Of a stretch of 64,000 nucleotides of DNA, positions 53,898 to 61,364 are shown piece after piece. The notes under the pieces were generated by a model. That model was not told where the DNA came from. It saw nothing but the letters and a program-made list of their open reading frames with translations, and made no database searches. This DNA comes from Pontibacter korlensis (GTDB taxonomy: Bacteria > Bacteroidota > Bacteroidia > Cytophagales > Hymenobacteraceae), in assembly GCF_000973725.1 (NCBI RefSeq), contig NZ_CP009621.1, positions 2,942,001 through 3,006,000 of the forward strand, written 5' to 3'. The translations under genes were made by a program, and so were the position numbers. Numbering within the stretch: position 1 is the first letter of the stretch; the number at the start of each line of letters is the position of its first letter.

Positions 53898-54234
53898 AGT
53901 TTTTGTGCGATCAGGTAGTAAGATGGAATGTTAGCTTTGGTGAATGTCTTCATACTCGCGTGTTCTTTATCTTCACGCTACAAAGTAAAGGAGTAGTTTT
54001 ATACTGCTAAAACAGAATATACTAATGCTCTTCATTTCTATATGAATAGCATTAGTAATCCGATTAGTGTTTGGTAGGTATAATCAAGGAGTCTATCGGC
54101 TTTGGCAGGGAGAAGAGTAGGAGGATCAGCTGCTTGTTCTGTTCTTTGCTGGTTTACAATGTGTTGAGCTAGGTGTTTTCCTGTTGAATTCTAAAATAAT
54201 TTAGTAGCTGTGTATCCTTTTCGTAATTCTTTAG

Positions 54235-54242
54235 TACATTTG
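54235..54242 (+). promoter_or_regulatory. Candidate -7 element of the sulfite reductase operon
   Basis: TACATTTG is a perfect TAnnTTTG Bacteroidota -7 box, 29 nt before the P1 stem of the SAM-I riboswitch. A clear -33 TTTG is not seen at the usual distance. Confidence 0.5.
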
Positions 54243-54270
54243 TTCCGAATAGTATTGCTAACCGCAAGAA

Positions 54271-54371
54271 GTTTATAGACGAAGAGGCGAGAGAACAGGC
54301 TCCCTGACCCTCTGGCAACCATCCACCTAGGAAAGGTGCCACATCCTGCCCAACGAAGGGAAAATATAAAT
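54271..54371 (+). promoter_or_regulatory. SAM-I (S-box) riboswitch aptamer upstream of sulfite reductase
   Basis: P1 is TTTATA (54272-54277) with TATAAA (54365-54370). P2 is AGAGG/CCTCT. The conserved GAGAGAACAGGCTCCCTGA core and CTCTGGCAACC follow. P3 is CACCT/AGGTG with an AGGA loop, running into AAGGTGCCACATCC. It matches the SAM-I class and parallels the copy before metY. The next ATG (a Cys-rich ORF) starts 10 nt after P1. Confidence 0.88.
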
Positions 54372-54380
54372 TAAAAAACC

Positions 54381-54500
54381 ATGAACACAACAAATTACAT
54401 CACTGCATCCGGAAGCGCCACGTCACAGTCAGGCACTACTTCCTACATTGCCACTGCTTCTGCCGCGATGTGTTGTTGCTGTTGCTGTTGTTCCTGTTAA
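54381..54500 (+). CDS. Putative Cys-rich leader peptide 1
   Basis: This unannotated 39-codon ORF starts 10 nt after the SAM-I aptamer. The first 30 residues are Ser/Thr/Ala-rich (including YIATASAAM), then CCCCCCCSC and TAA: seven consecutive Cys codons and eight Cys in the last nine residues. Such a run would stall ribosomes when Cys-tRNA is scarce. A perfect hairpin, ACTGCTT-CGC-AAGCAGT (54534-54550), follows 33 nt after the stop. It shares the ATASA segment with leader 2. Translation and function are inferred. Confidence 0.65.
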   Translation: MNTTNYITASGSATSQSGTTSYIATASAAMCCCCCCCSC

Positions 54501-54612
54501 GGAGCCCCCATCATCCAGACCTGGCGTTTTATCACTGCTTCGCAAGCAGTTTCCCAAGCGGGTCTAACTTCAATTTATCTTTTACAGCTACTGCGGCTTA
54601 GTCTCTTTGAGT

Positions 54613-54660
54613 ATTGCTGCACATAGCCTACAGCAACAAACGCATGCGTACTGCAGCAAT
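54613..54660 (+). promoter_or_regulatory. Stem enclosing the start codon of leader 2
   Basis: ATTGCTGCA (54613-54621) is perfectly complementary to TGCAGCAAT (54652-54660). The 30-nt loop contains the ATG of leader 2 (54644). This structure could gate initiation of the second leader. Confidence 0.45.
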
Positions 54661-54784
54661 CGTATCAAATTCATACTTTAAACATTTTACAGCTACAGCT
54701 TCGGCAGTAGCCTACACCTCAGTTATTTGTTGTGCCACCTGCTGTTGTTGTCAGCAGCAATTCCATGGCATGTGCGCCTGTTAG
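54644..54784 (+). CDS. Putative Cys-rich leader peptide 2
   Basis: This unannotated 46-codon ORF lies upstream of sulfite reductase. It has eight Cys in its last 18 residues: VICCATCCCCQQQFHGMCAC then TAG, at residues 29, 30, 33-36, 44 and 46. A FTATASAV segment recalls leader 1 (IATASA), although the underlying bases differ. The stop codon overlaps the first arm of an alternative hairpin set (54783-54839). The arrangement is that of a classic attenuation leader tuned to cysteine. Unproven but strongly patterned. Confidence 0.65.
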   Translation: MRTAAIVSNSYFKHFTATASAVAYTSVICCATCCCCQQQFHGMCAC

Positions 54785-54847
54785 GCTAACCTTAACTTAC
54801 AGCCTGTTAAAGCGCAGCCACTTCTGGCCGTGTCAGGCTTTCTTTAT
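54783..54847 (+). terminator. Attenuator-like alternative hairpins before sulfite reductase
   Basis: Arm 1 is AGGCT (54783-54787, starting inside the leader-2 stop codon), arm 2 is AGCCTG (54801-54806) and arm 3 is CAGGCT (54834-54839). Arms 2:3 form the base of a longer stem with GCGC/GTGT and GCCA-CTTC-TGGC inside, followed by TTTCTTTAT, which resembles an intrinsic terminator. Arms 1:2 make a competing antiterminator-like stem. A ribosome at the leader stop would cover arm 1 and favour 2:3. Confidence 0.55.
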
Positions 54848-54900
54848 ATGTATTTTATCGAACAAGTCGCTCAGGCGGCTAATATTCATCAGAAATCAGC

Positions 54901-57012
54901 ATGCAAAGTTTTAGAACAGAAATAGAAAACCCGATTGTAGAGAGGGATATAATTGAGCTGGAAAAGAAGATCAGACTCTACCGCGAAGGCAAGTTGCAGG
55001 AAGATAAATTCAAAAGCCTGCGCCTGGCACGTGGTGTTTACGGACAGCGCCAGCTTGGGGTACAGATGGTGCGTATAAAGCTGCCCTTTGGTAAGCTTAC
55101 GACGCAGCAACTGATCCGCATTTCTGATATTTCAGATGAATACTCTACAGGAAACCTGCACCTGACCACGCGCCAAGACATCCAGATCCACTATGTGAGC
55201 CTAGACAGAACACCTGAACTTTGGGCGAAGTTGGAGCAGGATGACATAACACTGCGTGAGGCTTGCGGTAACACTGTGCGTAACGTAACAGCATCTCCTG
55301 AGGCAGGCATAGACCCGAACGAGCCGTTTGATGTGTCTCCTTACGCTGATGCTACCTTCCGCTACTTCCTGCGCAACCCTATTTGCCAGGACATGGGCCG
55401 TAAGTTTAAGATGTCTTTTTCGTCCAGCGACTCTGACACTGCGATGTCTTACATGCACGACCTTGGCTTTATTCCTAAAGTAAGAACAGAAGATGGGCAG
55501 GAAGTGCGTGGCTTTAAAGTGATGATTGGGGGAGGTCTTGGTGCTCAGCCATCGCTTGCTCATACTGCTTTCGAGTTTCTTCCTGAGAACAAGGTGATTC
55601 CATTTATTGAGGGGGTACTGCGTATTTTTGACCGCTATGGCGAGCGCAATAACCGCAACAAGGCCAGGTTTAAATATCTGATTGCAAAGTTAGGTTTGGA
55701 AGAAGTGATGCGCCTTGTTGAAGAGGAGTATAAAGCACTCAAATCCCACTCGTTTGAAATTGATAAAATTATAGATTTTAATCCTGCACCTCCAGCCCAG
55801 AAAGCTATTCCGGATTTTGTTATAGACGATACCGATAAGTACAACAAGTGGCTGAAGACAAATGTGTTCAAGCAGAAGCAGGAGGGCTTTTACGGTATCT
55901 ATATCAAAGTACAGATTGGTGATATCAGCAGTACTACAGCGCGTAAGCTGGTGCCACTGGTGCGTGAGTTTTCTGCCGATGAGATTCGTGTAACACAGGG
56001 ACAGAACCTGCTTCTAAAGTATGTGCGAGAGGAAGCACTTCCATACTTCTTTGCGCAGCTGGATGAGCTAGGACTTGCCGAGCCGGGCTTTAACAGCGTA
56101 GCCGACATCACGACCTGCCCTGGTACAGATACCTGTAATCTTGGTATCTCAAACAGCACCAATATTACTAAAGTGCTTGAGAAGGTAATCGTGGATGAGT
56201 ATCCGGAGATGCTGTTCAATACTGATATCAAAATCAAGATTAGCGGCTGTATGAACTCTTGCGGCCAGCATGGTATGGCCAACCTGGGCTTCCATGGCTC
56301 TTCTTTAAAGAGTGGCAAGAGCGTAGTGCCAGCCCTGCAGGTTTTGCTGGGTGGCGGTACGTTGAGTAATGGTGAAGGTCGCATTGCCCAGAAGCTTCTG
56401 AAGGTGCCAAGCAAGAGAGGACCGGAAGTACTGCGTTATGTGCTGAACGATTACCTGGCAAAAAAGGAGGAAAACGAGCGCTTTAACGCCTACTACGACC
56501 GCAACGGGAAAGATTATTTTTACCAGCTGCTAAAGCCTTTGACTGACTTGACTACACTTACTCCGGATGATTTTATTGACTGGGGACACCAGGACGATTT
56601 CCAACCTGCTATTGGTGTGGGCGAGTGTGCCGGTGTAATGATTGACCTGGTGGCTACACTGCTTTATGAGGCGGACGAAAAGCTGGAGTGGGCAGGAGAA
56701 GCAATGGAAGATAAGCGCTATGCTGATGCAGTTTACTATGGTTATGCAGCCTTCATCAGCACTGCCAAAGCGCTGCTGCTGGATAAGAACGTGAGCACCA
56801 ATACACAGAATAGCATTATGCAAGAGTTCGACACGCACTTCGTGGAGACAGGCATTTTCACTTTCGAATCTGATTTCAAGAGCAAAGTGCTGCAGATAAA
56901 TCAAAATCAGCCAAGTGAGGCATTTGCGAAAGATTACCTGAACCAGGCGCTGCTATTCTTACAGGAGGCAACCCGCTATCGTCAGGAGCAAAGAGAACCA
57001 GTTGTGGAGTAG
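54901..57012 (+). CDS. sir: Sulfite reductase hemoprotein with C-terminal HEPN-like domain
   Basis: The enzyme reduces sulfite to sulfide with six electrons, using siroheme coupled to [4Fe-4S]. Two ferredoxin-like halves are visible (QLGVQMVRIKLPFGKLTTQQL, GNLHLTTRQDIQIHYV; GFYGIYIKVQIGDISS, VTQGQNLLLKYV). The cluster ligands are C406 and C412 (TCPGTDTCNLG) and C450 and C454 (SGCMNSCGQHG). Residues about 570-695 form a separate helical domain resembling HEPN (ADAVYYGYAAFISTAKALLL), absent from standard enzymes. No CysJ flavoprotein gene is adjacent, so ferredoxin is the likely donor. It is the first structural gene of the operon and makes the sulfide used by MetY. Confidence 0.92.
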   Translation: MQSFRTEIENPIVERDIIELEKKIRLYREGKLQEDKFKSLRLARGVYGQRQLGVQMVRIKLPFGKLTTQQLIRISDISDEYSTGNLHLTTRQDIQIHYVSLDRTPELWAKLEQDDITLREACGNTVRNVTASPEAGIDPNEPFDVSPYADATFRYFLRNPICQDMGRKFKMSFSSSDSDTAMSYMHDLGFIPKVRTEDGQEVRGFKVMIGGGLGAQPSLAHTAFEFLPENKVIPFIEGVLRIFDRYGERNNRNKARFKYLIAKLGLEEVMRLVEEEYKALKSHSFEIDKIIDFNPAPPAQKAIPDFVIDDTDKYNKWLKTNVFKQKQEGFYGIYIKVQIGDISSTTARKLVPLVREFSADEIRVTQGQNLLLKYVREEALPYFFAQLDELGLAEPGFNSVADITTCPGTDTCNLGISNSTNITKVLEKVIVDEYPEMLFNTDIKIKISGCMNSCGQHGMANLGFHGSSLKSGKSVVPALQVLLGGGTLSNGEGRIAQKLLKVPSKRGPEVLRYVLNDYLAKKEENERFNAYYDRNGKDYFYQLLKPLTDLTTLTPDDFIDWGHQDDFQPAIGVGECAGVMIDLVATLLYEADEKLEWAGEAMEDKRYADAVYYGYAAFISTAKALLLDKNVSTNTQNSIMQEFDTHFVETGIFTFESDFKSKVLQINQNQPSEAFAKDYLNQALLFLQEATRYRQEQREPVVE

Positions 57013-57071
57013 CGAATCGGTGGTAATTCCCGCCTACAAGTAGCTGTTTACTCAACTATAAAATTAAAACA

Positions 57072-57911
57072 ATGGCATCAAGAAGAAGAGAAATAAAAAA
57101 TACTGTTGCCGAGCAACAGGCTAATGCAGAGAGATATAAACTGCCAAAGTTAACACTGGTGGGTGCAGGACCCGGCGATGAAGACCTAATTACCCTAAAA
57201 GGGATAAAAGCTCTGAAGCAGGCTAATGTGGTACTTTACGATGCACTGGTAAACCCGGAGCTGTTAAAGCATGCGCCCGCCGATGCTCCTAAAGTCTATG
57301 TAGGTAAGCGGGCAGGGGCACACCATCTAAAGCAGGAGGAGATAAACAAGCTCATCGTTGATTTTGCTTTCTCTCATGGGCACGTAGTGCGCCTGAAAGG
57401 CGGCGACTCCTTTGTTTTTGGTCGCGGCTACGAAGAGCTGGCCTATGCTGACAAATTTAACATCCATACAGAGGTAGTACCGGGCATCTCAAGCTCTATT
57501 GCAGTGCCAGAGCTGCAGCAGATTCCGCTTACCATCCGCGGTGTAAACGAGAGTTTCTGGGTTATCACGGGTACAACAAGCTCCGGAGAGATTTCTTCGG
57601 ACGTAAGATTGGCAGCTCAATCCAACGCAACTGTGATAATTCTGATGGGAGTAAGTAAATTAGCGCAGATTTCAGAAATCTTTGCGGCTGCCGGCAAAGC
57701 TGATACGGCTGTGGCTGTGATACAGAACGGCTCCTTGCCAGACGAGAAGATTGCACTAGGTAATGTGCATAACATTGTAGAGCGGGTTGAAACGAGAAAG
57801 GTAGAGTCGCCGGCCATTATCGTGATCGGGGATGTGGTGAATTATCACCCTGCCTTACGCTATACGCTGGCCCTGCAACAGCAGCAGGAGTTGGCAGCTG
57901 TAGGAGTATAA
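57072..57911 (+). CDS. cobA: Uroporphyrinogen-III C-methyltransferase
   Basis: SUMT methylates uroporphyrinogen III twice with SAM to precorrin-2, the start of siroheme synthesis. The 279-residue protein has LTLVGAGPGDEDLITLKGIKAL near residue 28, VLYDALVNPELL, VYVGKRAGAHHLKQEEIN, VRLKGGDSFVFGRGYEE, VVPGISSSIAVPE, PLTIRGVN and LMGVSKL, the full motif set. It sits between sulfite reductase and the next siroheme gene, so it supplies that enzyme's cofactor. The first 25 residues are a basic extension (ASRRREIKN). Confidence 0.95.
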   Translation: MASRRREIKNTVAEQQANAERYKLPKLTLVGAGPGDEDLITLKGIKALKQANVVLYDALVNPELLKHAPADAPKVYVGKRAGAHHLKQEEINKLIVDFAFSHGHVVRLKGGDSFVFGRGYEELAYADKFNIHTEVVPGISSSIAVPELQQIPLTIRGVNESFWVITGTTSSGEISSDVRLAAQSNATVIILMGVSKLAQISEIFAAAGKADTAVAVIQNGSLPDEKIALGNVHNIVERVETRKVESPAIIVIGDVVNYHPALRYTLALQQQQELAAVGV

Positions 57912-57931
57912 ATAGAAGCATCTAAATTCGA

Positions 57932-59461
57932 ATGGAGCATCACCAGGACGAAAATATAACTGTACCCTCTGCTACAGAAGGGATAGCTAACACGGCTAAC
58001 CCCCTGTTCCCGGTTTTCCTGAAACTTGAGGAGCTGCAAACTCTTGTGGTAGGAGGTGGGGCAGTAGGGCTTGAAAAGCTCTCGGCAATTCTTGCCAACA
58101 GTCCTAAGGCGCAGGTACGGCTGGTGGCCCCTGAGATACATGTGGATATCTGGGCGCTGGCAACTAAGCACCCACAAGTGGAGCTGGTAGTGCGGGAGTT
58201 TCAGGAGGATGACCTGGATGGTAAAGACCTTGTGCTTATTGCCACAGATGATCATGTGCTAAACAGAGCTATCCGAGATTTGGCAAAATCAAGGAAGATA
58301 CTGACCAACGTAGCCGATACGCCGCAGCAGTGTGATTTTTACCTGGGGTCTATAGTACAGAAAGGAAGCCTGAAGCTAGGAATCTCTACCAACGGCAAGT
58401 CGCCTACTGTGGCTAAGCGTGTAAAAGAGGTGCTGAATGAAGCTTTCCCGGAGGAGATTGACCAGGTGCTGGGCAAAATGGGGAAGATACGGGAACAGCT
58501 GAATGGCGATTTTGCTGAAAAGGTAAAGCAGCTAAATGCATTAACAGAAGGGTTAGTAACTCCTGCGCCAAAGAAGAAGCAGAAGTATAATGTAACTTCG
58601 GTATTGGTGATGGTTTTTGCAGCCATTGCCCTTATGGTAACAGGTCACCTCCTTTTTACTTACATTCCGCTGCAGACTATTGGCAATGTCGCTTTGGATG
58701 TTGCCTCCCAGATTGATTCTGACATACTCATCTTTATCGTGGCTGGCTTTGTAGCCCAGCTGATAGATGGTGCCTTAGGTATGGCCTATGGAGTGAGTGC
58801 AACTACTTTCCTGCTGAGCTTTGGTGTGAGTCCGGTAGCAGCGAGTGCGAGTGTGCATGCCTCTGAGATATTTACCTCTGGCGTGTCTGGCTGGATGCAC
58901 CTTAAGTTCGGTAACGTAAACAGTAAGCTCTTTAAGAACATTGTACTGCCAGGTGTGCTGGGAGCTATACTTGGAGCTTACCTGCTCTTTACTTTTGAAG
59001 AATACCTGTACATTATCAAGCCCATTGTAGCAGTATATACTTTAGTGCTAGGTATCCTGATCCTGCGCAAAGTACTGCGAAAGAAAGCAAAGAAAAAGCC
59101 CGTGAAAAAGCTAGGCTTTCTGGCTACAGCAGGTGGTTTCTTAGATGCCATTGGCGGGGGCGGCTGGGGACCAATCGTGTCGTCTACACTGATTGCCAAG
59201 GGCCGGAACCCTATGTATACCATTGGTTCTGTTAACCTGGCTGAGTTCTTTGTTTCTATTGCCAGCTCTGCTACTTTCGTAGCTTTTGCAGGTATATCGC
59301 ACTGGCAGATTATTTTGGGCCTTATATTAGGAGGATCTATTTCAGCGCCTATCGGAGCCATGCTGGCCCGAAAGCTACCAGTTAAAACCATGATGATTAT
59401 TGTGGGTATCGTGGTTATTATTGTGAGTCTGAGACTGATCGTAATGGCCTTTCCGTTTTAA
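57932..59461 (+). CDS. Fusion of siroheme synthase N-domain and TauE/SafE sulfite transporter
   Basis: This is one 509-residue frame with two unrelated parts. Residues about 18-205 match the CysG N-domain (precorrin-2 dehydrogenase/ferrochelatase): LFPVFLKLEELQTLVVGGGAVGLEKL, TNVADTPQQCDFYLGSIVQKGSLKLGISTNGKSPTVAKRVKE. Residues about 218-509 are a TauE/SafE (TSUP) transporter with some eight helices: LIDGALGMAYGVSATTFLLSFGV, SASVHASEIFTSGVSGWMH, and GGFLDAIGGGGWGPIVSSTLIAKG. It would finish siroheme and move sulfite, sulfate or another anion across the inner membrane. It follows cobA by 20 nt. No stop or frameshift separates the parts, so the fusion appears genuine. Confidence 0.9.
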   Translation: MEHHQDENITVPSATEGIANTANPLFPVFLKLEELQTLVVGGGAVGLEKLSAILANSPKAQVRLVAPEIHVDIWALATKHPQVELVVREFQEDDLDGKDLVLIATDDHVLNRAIRDLAKSRKILTNVADTPQQCDFYLGSIVQKGSLKLGISTNGKSPTVAKRVKEVLNEAFPEEIDQVLGKMGKIREQLNGDFAEKVKQLNALTEGLVTPAPKKKQKYNVTSVLVMVFAAIALMVTGHLLFTYIPLQTIGNVALDVASQIDSDILIFIVAGFVAQLIDGALGMAYGVSATTFLLSFGVSPVAASASVHASEIFTSGVSGWMHLKFGNVNSKLFKNIVLPGVLGAILGAYLLFTFEEYLYIIKPIVAVYTLVLGILILRKVLRKKAKKKPVKKLGFLATAGGFLDAIGGGGWGPIVSSTLIAKGRNPMYTIGSVNLAEFFVSIASSATFVAFAGISHWQIILGLILGGSISAPIGAMLARKLPVKTMMIIVGIVVIIVSLRLIVMAFPF

Positions 59462-59518
59462 CAAGGCTCTGTAGTGGCCAATTTTAAAGTATAACAAGAT
59501 TAGATAAAGCAGCAATTC

Positions 59519-60685
59519 ATGAATGATAGTAATACGGGGGCAATCCGTCTCCAGACTCAACGCTCCCACTACCGCGAACACTCGGTGCCACTATACCTAA
59601 CATCCAGCTTTGTTTTTGAGGATGCTGAGCAAGCGCGTGCCGTGTTTGCAGAGGAGGAGGCCGGTCAGGTTTACTCACGCTACGCAAATCCAAACATCGA
59701 TGAATTGCTTGAGAAGATGTGCTACCTGGAGAAAGCAGAGGATGGCTTTGCATTCGCTTCAGGTATGGGCGCCATTTTTGGAAGTTTAGGGGCTCTGCTG
59801 CAGTCCGGTGACCATGTGTTGGCTTGCCGCTCGCTGTTCGGATCCACGCACCAACTGCTCACCAATATTTTTCCTAAGTGGGGAGTGTCCTATAGCTATG
59901 CTGATGCCGGTAATCCGGAAGAATGGGAAAGCCTGATTACGCCTGCCACCAAGCTTATACTGATAGAAACTCCCTCCAACCCAGGCTTAGAACTAATAGA
60001 CTTGGAGTGGCTGGGTGAGCTGAAGCAGAAGCACAACCTGCTTTTGGTGGTAGACAATTGCTTTGCTACACCTGTACTACAAAACCCGACAGACTTCGGA
60101 GCTGACCTCGTACTGCATTCCGCTACCAAGTACATCGATGGCCAAGGGCGTGTGCTCGGAGGTATAGCTGTTGGAAAAAGCGACCTTATTGCTCAAATTC
60201 GATACTTTGCCCGCCATACAGGGCCTGCCATGTCGCCGTTTAACGCATGGGTGCTTTCAAAGAGTTTGGAAACGCTACGCTTGCGGGTAGAAAAGCACTG
60301 CGAAAACGCTCTAAAATTGGCAGAAACTCTGGAAGGAAATCCGGCGCTTGAGAAGGTGAATTATCCTTTCCTGCCATCTTTCCCTCAGTATGAGCTTGCT
60401 AAAAAACAAATGCGCTTGGGTGGTGGTATTGTAACACTGGAGGTAAAAGGAGGCTATGATGCGGCAAAACGCTTTATTGATAACCTGCAGATGGCCAGTA
60501 TTAGTGCTAACCTAGGCGATACACGCACTATTGTAACACACCCGGCATCAACCACACATTCTAAGCTTTCAGAGCAGGAGCGTGCAGCTACCGGTATCAC
60601 ACCGGGTTTGGTGCGCGTTTCAGTAGGCTTGGAAAGTATAGCCGACATCATTTCAGATGTAACACAGGCACTGGAACGGGTATAA
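59519..60685 (+). CDS. metZ: Cys/Met-metabolism PLP enzyme, MetZ-like (O-succinylhomoserine sulfhydrylase)
   Basis: This is a 388-residue trans-sulfuration-fold enzyme. The PLP lysine is K204 in LHSATKYIDGQGRVLGG. Other motifs are PLYLTSSFVFEDAEQA, YSRYANPNIDELLEKM, FASGMGAI, ETPSNPGLELIDL, VVDNCFATPVLQNP and HPASTTHSKLSEQER. It is shorter than MetY and lacks the MetY insertion, most resembling MetZ or cystathionine gamma-synthase. The exact reaction cannot be fixed from sequence. In a sulfide-producing operon, direct sulfhydrylation fits best. It follows the fusion gene by 57 nt. Confidence 0.88.
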   Translation: MNDSNTGAIRLQTQRSHYREHSVPLYLTSSFVFEDAEQARAVFAEEEAGQVYSRYANPNIDELLEKMCYLEKAEDGFAFASGMGAIFGSLGALLQSGDHVLACRSLFGSTHQLLTNIFPKWGVSYSYADAGNPEEWESLITPATKLILIETPSNPGLELIDLEWLGELKQKHNLLLVVDNCFATPVLQNPTDFGADLVLHSATKYIDGQGRVLGGIAVGKSDLIAQIRYFARHTGPAMSPFNAWVLSKSLETLRLRVEKHCENALKLAETLEGNPALEKVNYPFLPSFPQYELAKKQMRLGGGIVTLEVKGGYDAAKRFIDNLQMASISANLGDTRTIVTHPASTTHSKLSEQERAATGITPGLVRVSVGLESIADIISDVTQALERV

Positions 60686-60708
60686 CCACTGCTGCTACTA
60701 TACATCAG

Positions 60709-60740
60709 TTAAAGAGGCGCAACAAGTTTGCGTCTCTTTA
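60709..60740 (+). terminator. Intrinsic terminator of the sulfite reductase operon
   Basis: AAAGAGGCGCAA (60711-60722) pairs with TTTGCGTCTCTTT (one G-U pair) around a short loop, with flanking A- and T-rich arms. Confidence 0.85.
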
Positions 60741-60854
60741 CATTTCCACCTTATTTAAAACATTGTACACAGGAGGATACTCTACTATAGAGATTGTATA
60801 TTAGAGTACACCCTAATGATAATAAGTTTGTAGCTCAACATCAGACATAAATTC

Positions 60855-61271
60855 ATGGAAGTTAATTTAACACGCGTTGATCAGGATTTTCACTTTGCGG
60901 CCACAGGTGCTTCAGGAGTGGAGATCAATATAGACGGCTCACCGGAAATAGGTGGGCATAATGCCGGAGCTCGCCCAATGGAGCTGCTCTTGATGGGGCT
61001 CGGTGGTTGCAGTGCTATTGATGTTATCCAGATATTAAAGAAGAAGCGCCAGCAGATCGATTCCTTTAAGATCAATGTGAAAGCTGATCGCGTGCAGGGA
61101 GAGGTGCCTTCTCTGTTTAAGCAGATTCATGTACATTTTACTCTTGGCGGGCCGCTGGAGGAGCTGAAGGTACAGCAAGCAATTCAGCTGTCAATGGATA
61201 AGTACTGCTCAGTGGCAGCTATACTTTACAAAACCACCACTATCAGCTATAGCTTTGAGTTGGTGAAGTAA
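60855..61271 (+). CDS. OsmC-family protein
   Basis: This is a small (138-residue) OsmC/Ohr-fold protein. The first catalytic Cys is C52 in LLMGLGGCSAIDVIQIL; the second is in MDKYCSVAAILYKT. Family members reduce organic hydroperoxides through these thiols, though some have other thiol roles. NAGARPMELLLMGLGG is the typical lead-in. It stands between terminators inside the sulfur cluster; a link to sulfur or redox balance is plausible but only contextual. Confidence 0.9.
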   Translation: MEVNLTRVDQDFHFAATGASGVEINIDGSPEIGGHNAGARPMELLLMGLGGCSAIDVIQILKKKRQQIDSFKINVKADRVQGEVPSLFKQIHVHFTLGGPLEELKVQQAIQLSMDKYCSVAAILYKTTTISYSFELVK

Positions 61272-61294
61272 CCTTTACTTCTTTTGAGCAGGTA

Positions 61295-61342
61295 AAATAG
61301 AAAAGCCGCTGCAAGTATAAATTCGCAGCGGCTTTTCTATTT
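61295..61342. terminator. Bidirectional intrinsic terminator
   Basis: An 18-bp stem (core AGAAAAGCCGCTGC / GCAGCGGCTTTTCT) has an A-rich left flank and T-rich right flank. It separates the convergent osmC and cysN genes. Confidence 0.95.
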
Positions 61343-61364
61343 ATGATCTAGTCCTACTCTGTCG

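Noticed and set aside
54169..54393. 74-codon minus-strand ORF opposite the second riboswitch
   Set aside because: It covers the aptamer on the opposite strand and has no independent support.
54732..54914. 60-codon plus-strand ORF overlapping leader 2 and the sulfite reductase start
   Set aside because: It runs through the attenuator hairpins in a different frame and into the sir start; the Cys-rich frame is far more patterned.
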